From WHSO01 sp963732875 (GTDB taxonomy: Bacteria > Pseudomonadota > Alphaproteobacteria > SMXQ01), in contig CAVTBD010000002.1 in NCBI GenBank assembly GCA_963732875.1, positions 1,612,001-1,676,000 on the forward strand: a DNA stretch of 64,000 bases, written 5' to 3'. The translations under genes were made by a program, and so were the position numbers. The first letter of the stretch is position 1, and each line of letters starts with the position of its first letter. The notes beneath the pieces are model-generated. The model saw only the letters and a program-made list of their open reading frames with translations, was not told the origin of the DNA and made no database searches. Shown here in pieces: positions 17,157-25,009 of this stretch.

Positions 17157-17190
17157 GGAAAAAAGCCCCGGCCAATGGCCGGGGCTTTTC
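17157..17190 (+). terminator. Rho-independent terminator of the atp operon
   Basis: AAAAGCCCCGGCC (17161-17173) and GGCCGGGGCTTTT (17177-17189) form a perfect 13-bp stem with an AAT loop, followed by CCTTT. The A-rich 5' side makes it able to act in both directions. It separates the convergent atp operon and the secreted-protein gene. Confidence 0.9.
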
Positions 17191-17242
17191 CTTTCCCCAC
17201 ACGGTGCAGGAAAGGCGGCGCCGCACCACGCGGGGAGAAGCG

Positions 17243-17662
17243 CTACTCGCCGGTATCCCTCGGCACCTCGGCCACCGAAGGCCCCGCGCCGAGGATCTCG
17301 GCCACCAGCGTGCCCTCGCTGGAGCTCGGCTCGGCGCCGATATGGCCGGCCTGCACGCCGTCGCTGTCGATGCTGGAATCAGGATACTCGCGCACGATGC
17401 GGAGCCCGTGGAAGGTCTCCTCGTCGGGCGCGGGCGTGCCCGCCGACGGGTTCGCGGCCATGGCGTCGGTACCACCCTGATCCTGCATGGTGCTGTCCGA
17501 CGCGGCGTTGTCCGTGGGGGTCGCCTGCGGCGCCGCCTGGGACTGGCCGGACTGCATCTGAGTAGGATAGCCGCCGTCGGGCGGACCGCCCGCCCACAGC
17601 GAGGTGGCGGTAGCCGCGCCCATCAGGGCGGCGAGGGAAACGGCAGTGATGATGCGGTTCAT
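17243..17662 (-). CDS. Putative secreted protein of unknown function
   Basis: The protein has 139 residues at most and no family was recognised. MNRIITAVSLAALMGAATATSLWA is a clear signal peptide. The mature part is low in hydrophobic residues and rich in Gln, Ser, Thr, Pro and Asp, including GYPTQMQSGQSQAAPQATP. It ends in a short folded-looking region (EETFHGLRIVREYPDSSIDSDG, with a few bulky residues). AAGGAG seven bases before the ATG at 17662 decides the start over longer in-frame forms. It probably lies in the periplasm or outside the cell. It stands alone between two terminators. The 276 bases upstream (17663-17938) hold no gene. Confidence 0.6.
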   Translation of the reverse strand: MNRIITAVSLAALMGAATATSLWAGGPPDGGYPTQMQSGQSQAAPQATPTDNAASDSTMQDQGGTDAMAANPSAGTPAPDEETFHGLRIVREYPDSSIDSDGVQAGHIGAEPSSSEGTLVAEILGAGPSVAEVPRDTGE

Positions 17663-17878
17663 AAAACGACTCCTTGTGTCCTCTGTGTCCCTTCCCCGGG
17701 AACGGCGGACCCCACCCGCCGCGCACAACGAACACGACTCGATTGGCGCATGACCGACATGGGCACGACCGGCCCACGCCCCAAAGCAAACAATCGTGAC
17801 CCGTCGGAAACGCCCGGTGCCCGCGCGCGTTGCAGCGATCACAAATTGCTCACAAGGGAGAGGCGCCGGGGCGAAACG

Positions 17879-17904
17879 AAAAACCCCGGCACGACGGCCG
17901 GGGT
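17879..17904 (-). terminator. Terminator of the gcv operon
   Basis: On the minus strand ACCCCGGC (17904-17897) and GCCGGGGT (17890-17883) form an 8-bp stem with a CGTCGT loop, followed by a run of five T. It lies 35 bases beyond the gcvPB stop. Confidence 0.85.
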
Positions 17905-17938
17905 CTCTCGGATTACTCCGCCGCTTGCGGCGAATCCT

Positions 17939-19525
17939 TCATTCCGCCGCCGCCGGCGGCCGTGGCGGCGACCAACGCAGCACCGGGCTGCGCGCGGCCT
18001 GGGTCTCGTCGAGGCGCCGGCGCGGGCTGAAATGCGGCGCGGTACGGAGCCGCTCGGCGCCGCCCGCCTGGAGGCGGGCCTTGAGCCCCCTGACCGCGGC
18101 GACGAAGCGGTCGAGCTCGGCCAGCGGCTCGGTCTCGGTCGGCTCCACCAGCATGGCGCCGTGCACCACCAGCGGGAAGTAGATGGTGGTCGGGTGGAAG
18201 CCCTCGTCGATCAGCGCCTTGGCGAAGTCGAGGGTGGAGACGTCGAAGTCCTTGAACGCGTCGTCGTCGAACAGGCATTCGTGCATGCACGGGCCGTCGA
18301 AGGCGGGCGACAGCGTGTCCTTGAGCGCGGCGAGCAGATAGTTGGCGGCAAGCACCGCGTCCTCCGCCACCTGCCGGAGCCCGTCGGCGCCATGGCTCAG
18401 CATGTAGGTGTAGGCGCGCACGAACATGCCCATCTGGCCGTGGAACGCCTTGAGGCGCCCGATCGTGCCCGCGGCGTCGCCCTCGGCGCGTTCCTGCAGG
18501 CGGAAGCCGTCCGGCCCCGACACCACCCAGGGCAGCGGCGCGTAGGGCGCGAGCTTCTCGGCGAGCGCCACCGGCCCGGCGCCGGGACCGCCGCCGCCAT
18601 GGGGCGTCGAGAAGGTCTTGTGCAGGTTGAGGTGCATCACGTCGATGCCGAGGTCGGCCGGGCGCACCTTGCCGACGATGGCGTTGAAGTTGGCGCCGTC
18701 GCAGTAGAAATACGCGCCCGCCCCGTGAACGGCGGCGGCAATCTCGAGGATATCGGTTTCGAACAGCCCGCAGGTATTGGGGTTGGTCAGCATGATCGCG
18801 GCGACGTCGGGGCCGAGCTTGGCCTTGAGCGCCGCGACGTCGACCCGCCCGCGCGTATCCGCCGGGATCGGATCGACCGAATAGCCGCACAGCGCGGCAG
18901 TGGCGGGGTTGGTGCCGTGGGCCGATTCCGGGACCAGCACGCGGCGCCGGGTCTCGCCGGCGGCGTCATGGGCGGCGCGGATCACCATCATGCCGCACAA
19001 CTCCCCATGGGCGCCGGCGGCGGGCGGCAGCGCGATCGCGGGCAGGCCGGTCAGCGTCGTGAGCCAGTGTGTGAGCCGGTCCATCAACTCGAGTGCGCCC
19101 TGGATGGTGGCCGTGGGCTGCATCGGATGGAGGTCGGCAAAGCCGGGCAGGCGCGCGGTCTTCTCGTTGAGCCGGGGGTTGTGCTTCATGGTGCACGAGC
19201 CCAGCGGGAACAGCCCGGCGTCGATGGCGTAGTTCTTCTGGGACAGCCGCGTGAAATGGCGCACCACCTCGGGCTCGCTGAGGCCGGGAAGGCCGATGGC
19301 GCCGGTGCGCGCGAGCCCACCGATGCGGAGTGCGATGCCTTCGGGCGCCGGCAGATCCACGCCGGCGCGGCCGGGGGTGCCCTGCTCGAACAGGAGCGCC
19401 TCCTCGATCTGAAGCGCGCGATTGCCCGAGACCGTTGCCATCATGTCGGCGGCAGCCGCGTCCACGATGCCGGAGGGGGTGCCGGACGCGCGGCGCGGGC
19501 CGCGATGCTTGGGGTCGTCGCTCAT
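17939..19525 (-). CDS. gcvPB: Glycine dehydrogenase (decarboxylating) subunit 2
   Basis: The protein has 528 residues and is the C-terminal half of a split P protein. The pyridoxal-phosphate lysine is Lys303 in LHKTFSTPHGGGGPG, and the conserved ESAHGTNPATAAL and YCDGANFNAIVGKVRPAD stretches are intact. With subunit 1 it decarboxylates glycine and passes the aminomethyl group to the lipoyl arm of GcvH. The start ATG at 19525 overlaps the gcvPA stop by four bases; the in-frame opening further upstream is only readthrough of the gcvPA region. It is the last gene of the riboswitch-controlled operon gcvT-gcvH-gcvPA-gcvPB. Confidence 0.95.
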   Translation of the reverse strand: MSDDPKHRGPRRASGTPSGIVDAAAADMMATVSGNRALQIEEALLFEQGTPGRAGVDLPAPEGIALRIGGLARTGAIGLPGLSEPEVVRHFTRLSQKNYAIDAGLFPLGSCTMKHNPRLNEKTARLPGFADLHPMQPTATIQGALELMDRLTHWLTTLTGLPAIALPPAAGAHGELCGMMVIRAAHDAAGETRRRVLVPESAHGTNPATAALCGYSVDPIPADTRGRVDVAALKAKLGPDVAAIMLTNPNTCGLFETDILEIAAAVHGAGAYFYCDGANFNAIVGKVRPADLGIDVMHLNLHKTFSTPHGGGGPGAGPVALAEKLAPYAPLPWVVSGPDGFRLQERAEGDAAGTIGRLKAFHGQMGMFVRAYTYMLSHGADGLRQVAEDAVLAANYLLAALKDTLSPAFDGPCMHECLFDDDAFKDFDVSTLDFAKALIDEGFHPTTIYFPLVVHGAMLVEPTETEPLAELDRFVAAVRGLKARLQAGGAERLRTAPHFSPRRRLDETQAARSPVLRWSPPRPPAAAE

Positions 19526-20868
19526 GCGAGCGCTCCTTCCAGGGCCGCGCCGAGGCGCGCGATATCGTCGGCGGTGGTGGTCTCGGTGGCGCAGGCGATC
19601 AGCAGGTTCTCCATGCCGGACGCGTCGGGATAGAGCCTTGATGCAGGCACGCCCGCGAACACCCGGTCCCCGGCGAGCGCATCCGCCAGCGGTGCCGCCG
19701 CGACCGGCAGGCGTACCGTGACCTCGTTGAAGAACGCCTTGTTGAGCACGGTGACGCCCTTGACGGCCGCGAGCCGGTCGGCCATGCGGCAGGCGGCTTC
19801 GTGGTTGAGGCGCGCGAGCCGGGTGAAGCCCTCTTCGCCCAAGAGCGCCATGTGGACGGTGAAGGCGAGCGCGCACAGGCCCGAGTTGGTGCAGATGTTC
19901 GACGTCGCCTTCTCGCGCCGGATGTGCTGTTCGCGCGTGGACAGCGTCAGCACCCAGCCGCGCCGTCCGTCGACGTCGCGGGTCTCGCCCGCGATGCGCC
20001 CCGGCATCTGGCGCACGAAGCGCTCGCGGGTCGCGAACAGGCCGAGGTAGGGCCCGCCGAAGTTGAGGCCGGGGCCAAGCCCCTGCCCTTCGCCCACCAC
20101 GATGTCGGCGCCCATGGCGCCGGGCGGCGCGATCAGCCCAAGGGACGCCGCCTCGGCGACGCACACCACCATGAGCGCGCCCTTCGCCTGGCACGCCTTG
20201 GCGAGCGGCGCGAGGTCGCGCACATGGCCGAACACGTCGGGGTTCTGCACGAGGACGCAAGCGGTATCGTCGTCGATCAGGGCGGCAAGGTCCTCGTCGC
20301 CGCCGGGTGCGGGCGGCGCGGCGGTAAGCGTCGCATCGGACCAGCGCAGCACGGTCGCGACCGTGTCGCGCCAGTGGGGATGGAGCGCGCCCGAGGCCAC
20401 CACCTTGCCCCGGCGCGTCACGCGCCGCGCCATCAGGGCAGCCTCCGCCGCGCCCGAGGCGCCGTCGTAGAGCGAGGCGTTGGCGATCTCCATGCCGGTG
20501 ATCAGCGCCACCTGGGTCTGGAACTCGAACAGGTACTGGAGCGTGCCCTGGCTGATCTCGGGCTGATAGGGCGTGTAGGAGGTCAGGAACTCGCCGCGCT
20601 GGATGATGTGATCGACCGCCGCCGGGATGAAGTGACGGTAGGCGCCGGCACCGAGGAAGCTCGCCGCCTCGCCCGCCGGCACGTTTTTCGCCGCGAGCGC
20701 GCGAAGCTGGCGCTCGACCTCGATCTCGCCTGCGTGGGGCGGCAGGTCGACCGGGCCCGGCAGGCGGGCGGCCCTGGGCACGTCCACGAACAGATCGTCG
20801 ACGGAAGCGACGCCGACGGTCGCCAGCATATGGCGGCGGTCGGTATCGGTAAGAGGGAGGTAGCGCAT
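19522..20868 (-). CDS. gcvPA: Glycine dehydrogenase (decarboxylating) subunit 1
   Basis: The protein has 448 residues and is the N-terminal half of the split P protein, with the family start MRYLPLTDTDRRHML and the conserved FLGAGAYRHFIPAAVDHI and SYTPYQPEISQGTLQ segments. It forms an alpha2beta2 complex with subunit 2. The split form, rather than the single GcvP chain, is found in many bacteria and some alphaproteobacteria. A repeat-rich 150-base gap separates it from gcvH. Confidence 0.95.
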   Translation of the reverse strand: MRYLPLTDTDRRHMLATVGVASVDDLFVDVPRAARLPGPVDLPPHAGEIEVERQLRALAAKNVPAGEAASFLGAGAYRHFIPAAVDHIIQRGEFLTSYTPYQPEISQGTLQYLFEFQTQVALITGMEIANASLYDGASGAAEAALMARRVTRRGKVVASGALHPHWRDTVATVLRWSDATLTAAPPAPGGDEDLAALIDDDTACVLVQNPDVFGHVRDLAPLAKACQAKGALMVVCVAEAASLGLIAPPGAMGADIVVGEGQGLGPGLNFGGPYLGLFATRERFVRQMPGRIAGETRDVDGRRGWVLTLSTREQHIRREKATSNICTNSGLCALAFTVHMALLGEEGFTRLARLNHEAACRMADRLAAVKGVTVLNKAFFNEVTVRLPVAAAPLADALAGDRVFAGVPASRLYPDASGMENLLIACATETTTADDIARLGAALEGALA

Positions 20869-20900
20869 GGGATTACCCGAAAAGGCCCAAAATGGAGTGT

Positions 20901-20999
20901 TCCCCCCTCACCCTTCCCTCTCCCCCCGATGGGGGGAGAGGGCTGAGAAGGCTTAGCGCGGCTAAAAACCGTGCCGTAGCCGAAGCTGGGTGAGGGGGA
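20901..20999. repeat. Palindromic repeat between gcvH and gcvPA
   Basis: CCCTCTCCCCCC (20916-20927) and GGGGGGAGAGGG (20931-20942) form a perfect 12-bp stem with a GAT loop. Outer arms TCCCCCCTCACCC (20901-20913) and GGGTGAGGGGGA (20988-20999) enclose it. This type of 'CCCCTCACCC' palindrome is common in proteobacterial gaps. Inside an operon it may shield or process the transcript. Confidence 0.7.
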
Positions 21000-21018
21000 T
21001 GATTCACGAACATCGCGG

Positions 21019-21396
21019 TCAGTCGAGGGAGGCGACGTATTTCCGGTAGGCGCCCTCGTCCATGAGCTCGCCCAAGGCACCGGCGTCCACGCCCTTGAGC
21101 CGCACGAACCAGCCCGCGCCCTCGGCGTCCTCGTTGATGGTCTCGGGCTTGGCGGAGAGCGCTTCGTTGATCTCAGCCACCTCGCCATCCACCGGCGCAT
21201 AGACCTCGCTCGCGGCCTTGACCGATTCGACCACCGCCATGTCGTCGCCGGTACCGACCTTGCGGCCGACCTCGGGCAGCTCGACATAGACCACGTCGCC
21301 CAGCTGCTCCTGGGCATAGGACGAGATGCCGACGGTGGCGAGACCGCCGTCGATCCGGATCCATTCGTGTTCCTTGGTGTAGCGGGTCTCGGGCAT
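21019..21396 (-). CDS. gcvH: Glycine cleavage system H protein
   Basis: This is a 125-residue lipoyl carrier. Lys60 in VVESVKAASEVYAPVDG is the lipoylation site. The start MPETRYTKEHEWIRIDGG and the end GAYRKYVASLD fit the family. It shuttles the aminomethyl intermediate from the P protein to GcvT. It lies 20 bases after the gcvT stop, in the same operon. Confidence 0.95.
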   Translation of the reverse strand: MPETRYTKEHEWIRIDGGLATVGISSYAQEQLGDVVYVELPEVGRKVGTGDDMAVVESVKAASEVYAPVDGEVAEINEALSAKPETINEDAEGAGWFVRLKGVDAGALGELMDEGAYRKYVASLD

Positions 21397-21416
21397 GGGT
21401 GTGTCTCCGTCGAGGC

Positions 21417-22545
21417 TCAGGCCTTGTGGTAGCGGTGGGGAACGAAGGGAAGATCGGCGACGCGCGCCGGCAGCGCCTTGCCGCGCACGTCGAGGTTGAG
21501 CGCGGTGCCGGTCGCGGTCGCGGCCGAGGCGACGTAGCCCATGGCGATGGGCCCGCCCACGCTCGGGCCGAAGCCGCCCGACGTGATCGCACCCACGGCC
21601 TTGCCGGCGGCATCGGTAATATTGGTGCCGTCGCGGGCCGGCGCACGGCCGTCGGGGCGGATGCCGACGCGCCGGCGCGCGGGACCCTCGGCCAGCTCCT
21701 TCTGGATGCGCGCGGCCCCGGCGAAACCGCCCTCGGTGCGGCGACGCTTGGAGATGGTCCAGGCGAGGCCCGCCTCGATCGGCGTGGTGGTGGTGTCGAT
21801 GTCATGGCCGTAGAGGCAAAGGCCGGCCTCGAGGCGCAGCGTGTCGCGCGCGCCGAGGCCGATGGGCGCGACCTCGGGCTCGGCCAGCAGCTTGCGGGCA
21901 AGGTCCTCGGCGCGGTCGGCGGCCACCGAAATCTCGAAGCCGTCCTCGCCGGTGTAGCCCGAGCGCGAGGCGACACACGGGATGCCGGCGACGGTAAGCG
22001 CGCCCGCCGACATGAAAGCCATAGTCTCGGCGCCCGGCGCGAGGCGCGCCATCACGGCGACCGCGGCCGGGCCCTGGAGCGCCAGCAGGGCACGATCGTC
22101 ATGCAGCTCGGCGCGGGCGTCGCCTTCCAGGCCATCACCGAGGTGGGCCATGTCGGCGGCCTTGCAGGCGGCGTTCAGCACCACCATCAGGCGGTCGTCG
22201 CCCGCCGTCACCATCAGGTCGTCGAGGATGCCGCCCCGCGTCGTCGGTGAACATGGTGTAGCGCATGCGCCCGGGCCTGAGCGCGGCGACGTCGCCCGGC
22301 ACCAGCGCTTCCAGCGCCGCGACCCGGTCGGCACCGGCGATCACCGCCTGGCCCATGTGGGAGACGTCGAACAGGCCGGCGGCGGCGCGGCAATGCAGGT
22401 GTTCCTTGAGGATGCCGTCCGGGTACTGGACCGGCATGTCGTAGCCCGCGAACGGCACCATCCTGGCACCGAGCTCGAGATGGAGCGCGTGGAGGGGCGT
22501 GCGCTCAAGGGCGGCGGCGCTGTCCGGATGGGCGGCACTGGGCAC
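21417..22545 (-). CDS. gcvT: Aminomethyltransferase (T protein), frameshifted as read
   Basis: The T protein transfers the aminomethyl carbon to tetrahydrofolate and releases ammonia. Two frames are needed. VPSAAHPDSAAALERTPLH through RYTMFTDD reads from 22545 to about 22240, and RGGILDDLMVTAGDDRL onward reads to the stop at 21417. Deleting the C at 22239 restores TDDRGGILDDL, the exact family motif, and a 375-residue protein of normal length. The GTG start at 22545 has AGGGAG seven bases upstream, better than the ATG at 22626, which would lie inside the riboswitch. With gcvH, gcvPA and gcvPB apparently intact, a sequence error is the likeliest cause. Confidence 0.85.
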
Positions 22546-22563
22546 TCTGGTTCTCCCTGTCGC

Positions 22564-22598
22564 GGGCGGCCTCCGACAATCGCCGGTTTCCGCCGCCC
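22564..22598 (-). promoter_or_regulatory. Expression-platform hairpin of the glycine riboswitch
   Basis: On the minus strand GGGCGGC (22598-22592) pairs with GCCGCCC (22570-22564), 19 bases before the gcvT GTG. Its 5' arm shares GGGC with the 3' strand of the aptamer 2 P1 helix, so the two cannot form together. It does not cover the Shine-Dalgarno sequence and has no U tract, so how it acts is unclear. Confidence 0.45.
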
Positions 22599-22671
22599 CC
22601 TCTGTCCCAGGACCTGAAAGATTCACCGGCCGGTCACGGAACCGGCCCGCTTACTTCTTCGGTGAGGGAGC
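22595..22671 (-). ncRNA. Glycine riboswitch, aptamer 2
   Basis: On the minus strand the P1 helix is GCTCCCT (22671-22665) with AGGGGGC (22601-22595). The conserved core is present as CACCGAAGAAGTAAGC, then GGTGAATCTTTCAGGTCC and GGGACAGAGG. These match the second-aptamer consensus of gcv leader RNAs. It lies 50 bases before gcvT. Confidence 0.85.
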
Positions 22672-22674
22672 GCC

Positions 22675-22790
22675 TAGAGCCTGATCGGCTCAGATCGGAA
22701 CGATCTTGAACCGTGAATCGGGCTCTACACTTTGAATCCAGAGCAGGATTCACGGTTCAGATTGAGCCAATCTGAACCGACCCTGCTCCA
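22675..22790 (+). repeat. CTAG-type double-palindrome repeat, copy 1 (inside riboswitch)
   Basis: Half A runs from GAGCCTGATCGGCTC to GAATCGGGCTC (22677-22725). TACACTTTGAATCC links it to half B, GAGCAGGATTCACGG to CCTGCTC (22741-22788), which contains GGTTCAGATTG/CAATCTGAACC. The same unit recurs at 26419 and 52445. Here it separates the two glycine aptamers and is flanked by GGGAGCGCC and GGCGCTCCC. Confidence 0.85.
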
Positions 22791-22796
22791 GGCGCT

Positions 22797-22907
22797 CCCT
22801 GCTTTCCAGAGTGCCATCCCCCTGCGGTCCTTTTGCCTGAGAGTTTCCGAGGCCGTTGCTCCTTCGGCGCCGTCCGGGCCTTCGCCCGACCGGTCTCTCC
22901 CGCAGGG
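22797..22907 (-). ncRNA. Glycine riboswitch, aptamer 1
   Basis: On the minus strand the P1 helix is CCCTGC (22907-22902) with GCAGGG (22802-22797). The core GCGGGAGAGACC, GGCGCCGAAGGAGCAA, CTCTCAGGCAAAAGGACCGC and CACTCTGGAAAGC is a near-textbook glycine aptamer. It normally sits a few bases from aptamer 2; here 125 bases lie between the two P1 helices. Confidence 0.92.
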
Positions 22908-22999
22908 TTCACATGACGTGTTCAGTCACACGGTCATCTTAGCCGGGGGCGATGGCAGGTCAACCGCGCCCCGCCAGTTATCCACAGCGATTATCGTGC

Positions 23000-23656
23000 T
23001 TACTCGGGCGGGCCGCCGCTGCGCGGCGCGTTATCCGACTGATTGTGCAGCGAGCGCGTGTCGATTCCGCCGGTATCGACCAGCGGCGCCTCGTTGCGCG
23101 GCGGCGCCGGGCCCAGGAGCCGCGTGTCGGGATTGGCCCGGTTGTAGGCGAGCTGGTTCTGATCCAGCTGGAACCCGGTCACGACCACATATTCCGCCGC
23201 CGACACGCCCTTGCCGACGGGAATCCGCTCGACCAGCTCGTCGGTGGTACTGCCGCGGTCGACATTGGGCGGGAAGCGCAGGTCGCTCGCGAACACCTTC
23301 TTGGCGATGATCTTGTTCTTGGGATCGAGGATCGCGACGAAGTAGCTCAGGTTCGCGGTGCGGGTGGTGTTGGCGGGGCCGCGCGCGCCGATAAGGGTGA
23401 GCGCGGTCTGGACCTCGACGCCCTGGTCGTCGTACTTGCAGGCGACGGTGATGTGCGGGAGACGGGCCTCAAACACGATATCGGTGATGTCGCGCCCGGC
23501 GCCGGGTCGAAACACGGTCATGTGCGAGAGGTCGCGCACGATGACGCCGCCGGGGCACGGTGGGCCCTTCTTGCGGTCGGGATAGATGACGCTGCAGCCT
23601 GCGGCCACCACCGCGAGGGCGGCGACGGCGGCGACCGTGATCCTAGAGGTACGCAT
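23000..23656 (-). CDS. Putative lipoprotein of unknown function
   Basis: The protein has 218 residues. MRTSRITVAAVAALAVVAAGC is a lipoprotein signal with the lipobox VAAGC at Cys21. The mature domain is mostly beta, with two central strands around VACKYDDQGVEVQTAL and NLSYFVAILDPKNKI. It ends in a proline- and asparagine-rich tail. It was not assigned to a named family; similar alphaproteobacterial outer-membrane lipoproteins exist. The ATG at 23656 lies inside the last codons of the CDGSH gene (14-bp overlap), so the two are probably translated together. A longer form from 23680 is possible but would spoil the signal peptide. Confidence 0.65.
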   Translation of the reverse strand: MRTSRITVAAVAALAVVAAGCSVIYPDRKKGPPCPGGVIVRDLSHMTVFRPGAGRDITDIVFEARLPHITVACKYDDQGVEVQTALTLIGARGPANTTRTANLSYFVAILDPKNKIIAKKVFASDLRFPPNVDRGSTTDELVERIPVGKGVSAAEYVVVTGFQLDQNQLAYNRANPDTRLLGPAPPRNEAPLVDTGGIDTRSLHNQSDNAPRSGGPPE

Positions 23657-23882
23657 GGGTGCCGTCACAGTAGGGCGCATCGGTCGAGCGCTTGCAGCCG
23701 CACAGGTAGAGCGTCAGCGGCTCGCCCACGACGAGGCGTTTTGGCGTGAGGCCGGTGCCCTTGTGGGAGCCGTCGCAGAACGGCTGGCTCCGCGAGCGCC
23801 CGCAGGCGCACCACCAGTATTCGGTGCCGGGGTCGAGATCGACCTCGTAGTAGTTCTTGCGAGCGATCACGGGCTCGGACAT
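23643..23882 (-). CDS. Dual CDGSH iron-sulfur domain protein
   Basis: The protein has 79 residues with two CDGSH motifs: C25-A-C27 with CDGSH (Cys36, His40), and C61-G-C63 with CDGTH (Cys72, His76). Each C-x-C-x8-C-x3-H set binds a redox-active, acid-labile 2Fe-2S cluster with one histidine ligand, as in the mitoNEET/Miner2 group. Bacterial two-motif forms are soluble and cytoplasmic; their function is not settled. It is the first gene of a two-gene minus-strand unit with the lipoprotein gene and diverges from ispH. Confidence 0.88.
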   Translation of the reverse strand: MSEPVIARKNYYEVDLDPGTEYWWCACGRSRSQPFCDGSHKGTGLTPKRLVVGEPLTLYLCGCKRSTDAPYCDGTHAYL

Positions 23883-24041
23883 CACGGAAATCCTCTGGAC
23901 TGACGGCCCGGGGGCGCGGACGCGCGCCGCCGGGGGCCCGATACTACCCTTCGCCGCCTTGGGAAAACAGCGTGAATCCCCTATAGTCTGGCCCCATATT
24001 GGGGGCAGGGAACGCCCCCTTGGAGATCGCCCCGGAACGCC

Positions 24042-25007
24042 ATGACGGACGCCGCCAAAACCGCCCAACGCCCCCCCTTGCGGGTGCTGCTCGCCAATCC
24101 GCGCGGCTACTGCGCGGGCGTCGAGCGCGCGATCCAGATGGTCGAGGCCGCGCTCAGGACGCGCGAGGAGCCCATCTACGTGCGCCACGAGATCGTCCAC
24201 AACCGCCACGTGGTCGAGGAGCTCGAGGCCAAGGGCGCCGTGTTCGTCGACGAGATCGCCGAGGTGCCGCCCGGCGCGGTGGTGATCTTCTCCGCCCACG
24301 GGGTGCCGCAGCGGGTGGTGGACGAGACCCAGGGCCGCCGGCTCGACTATCTCGACGCCACCTGCCCGCTGGTCAACAAGGTCCACGCCGAGGCCCAGCA
24401 CCGGGTCCGGCAGGGCCGCCACGTGCTGCTGATCGGCCATGCCGGCCACCCGGAGGTGGAAGGCACCATGGGCCAGGTGCAGGCAGGCGCGGTCACGCTG
24501 GTGGAATTGGTCGCCGATGCCGAGGCGGTCGCCGTGCCGGACCCGGACAAGGTCGCCTACACCACCCAGACCACGCTGTCGGTGGACGACACGGCGGCGA
24601 TCATCGCCGCGCTCAAGCGCCGTTTCCCGAACATCGAGGGACCGGGCCGGGCCGACATCTGCTACGCCACCACCAACCGCCAGGACGCGGTCCGGGCGAT
24701 CGCGCCCAGGGCCGACGCCCTGCTCGTCATCGGCGCGCCCAACTCGTCCAACTCGCGCCGCCTGGTCGAGGTCGCCGCGTCCCTCGGCTGCACGCGCTCG
24801 GTGCTGATCGAGCGCGCCGCCGACATCGACTGGCACGCGCTCGAGGGCGTCGCCACCATCGGCATCACGGCGGGCGCCTCCGCGCCGGAAGTGCTGGTTC
24901 AGGAGGTGATCGAGGCGCTCGGGCACCGCTTCGACGTCACCGTCGAGGACGTCACCGTGCGCGAGGAGAACGTCACCTTCTCCTTGCCCAAGGCGCTCAC
25001 GGGCTAG
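24042..25007 (+). CDS. ispH: 4-hydroxy-3-methylbut-2-enyl diphosphate reductase
   Basis: The protein has 321 residues. The three ligands of the iron-sulfur cluster are Cys24 (NPRGYCAGVERAI), Cys108 (DATCPLV) and Cys207 (DICYATTNRQDAV). The conserved SAHGVP, TTLSVDD and GITAGASAPE motifs are present. It makes IPP and DMAPP in the last step of the methylerythritol phosphate pathway, so the organism uses this isoprenoid route. thrB starts two bases after its stop, the usual ispH-thrB-rnhA arrangement of alphaproteobacteria. Confidence 0.96.
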   Translation: MTDAAKTAQRPPLRVLLANPRGYCAGVERAIQMVEAALRTREEPIYVRHEIVHNRHVVEELEAKGAVFVDEIAEVPPGAVVIFSAHGVPQRVVDETQGRRLDYLDATCPLVNKVHAEAQHRVRQGRHVLLIGHAGHPEVEGTMGQVQAGAVTLVELVADAEAVAVPDPDKVAYTTQTTLSVDDTAAIIAALKRRFPNIEGPGRADICYATTNRQDAVRAIAPRADALLVIGAPNSSNSRRLVEVAASLGCTRSVLIERAADIDWHALEGVATIGITAGASAPEVLVQEVIEALGHRFDVTVEDVTVREENVTFSLPKALTG

Positions 25008-25009
25008 GC

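Noticed and set aside
22135..22626. gcvT start at the ATG at 22626
   Set aside because: That codon lies inside riboswitch aptamer 2; the GTG at 22545 has a good Shine-Dalgarno sequence and gives the family N-terminus.
22675..22790. LexA-type GAAC repeats inside the CTAG-type repeat
   Set aside because: GAAC-GATCTT-GAAC has six, not seven, bases between half-sites and lies within a repeat palindrome.
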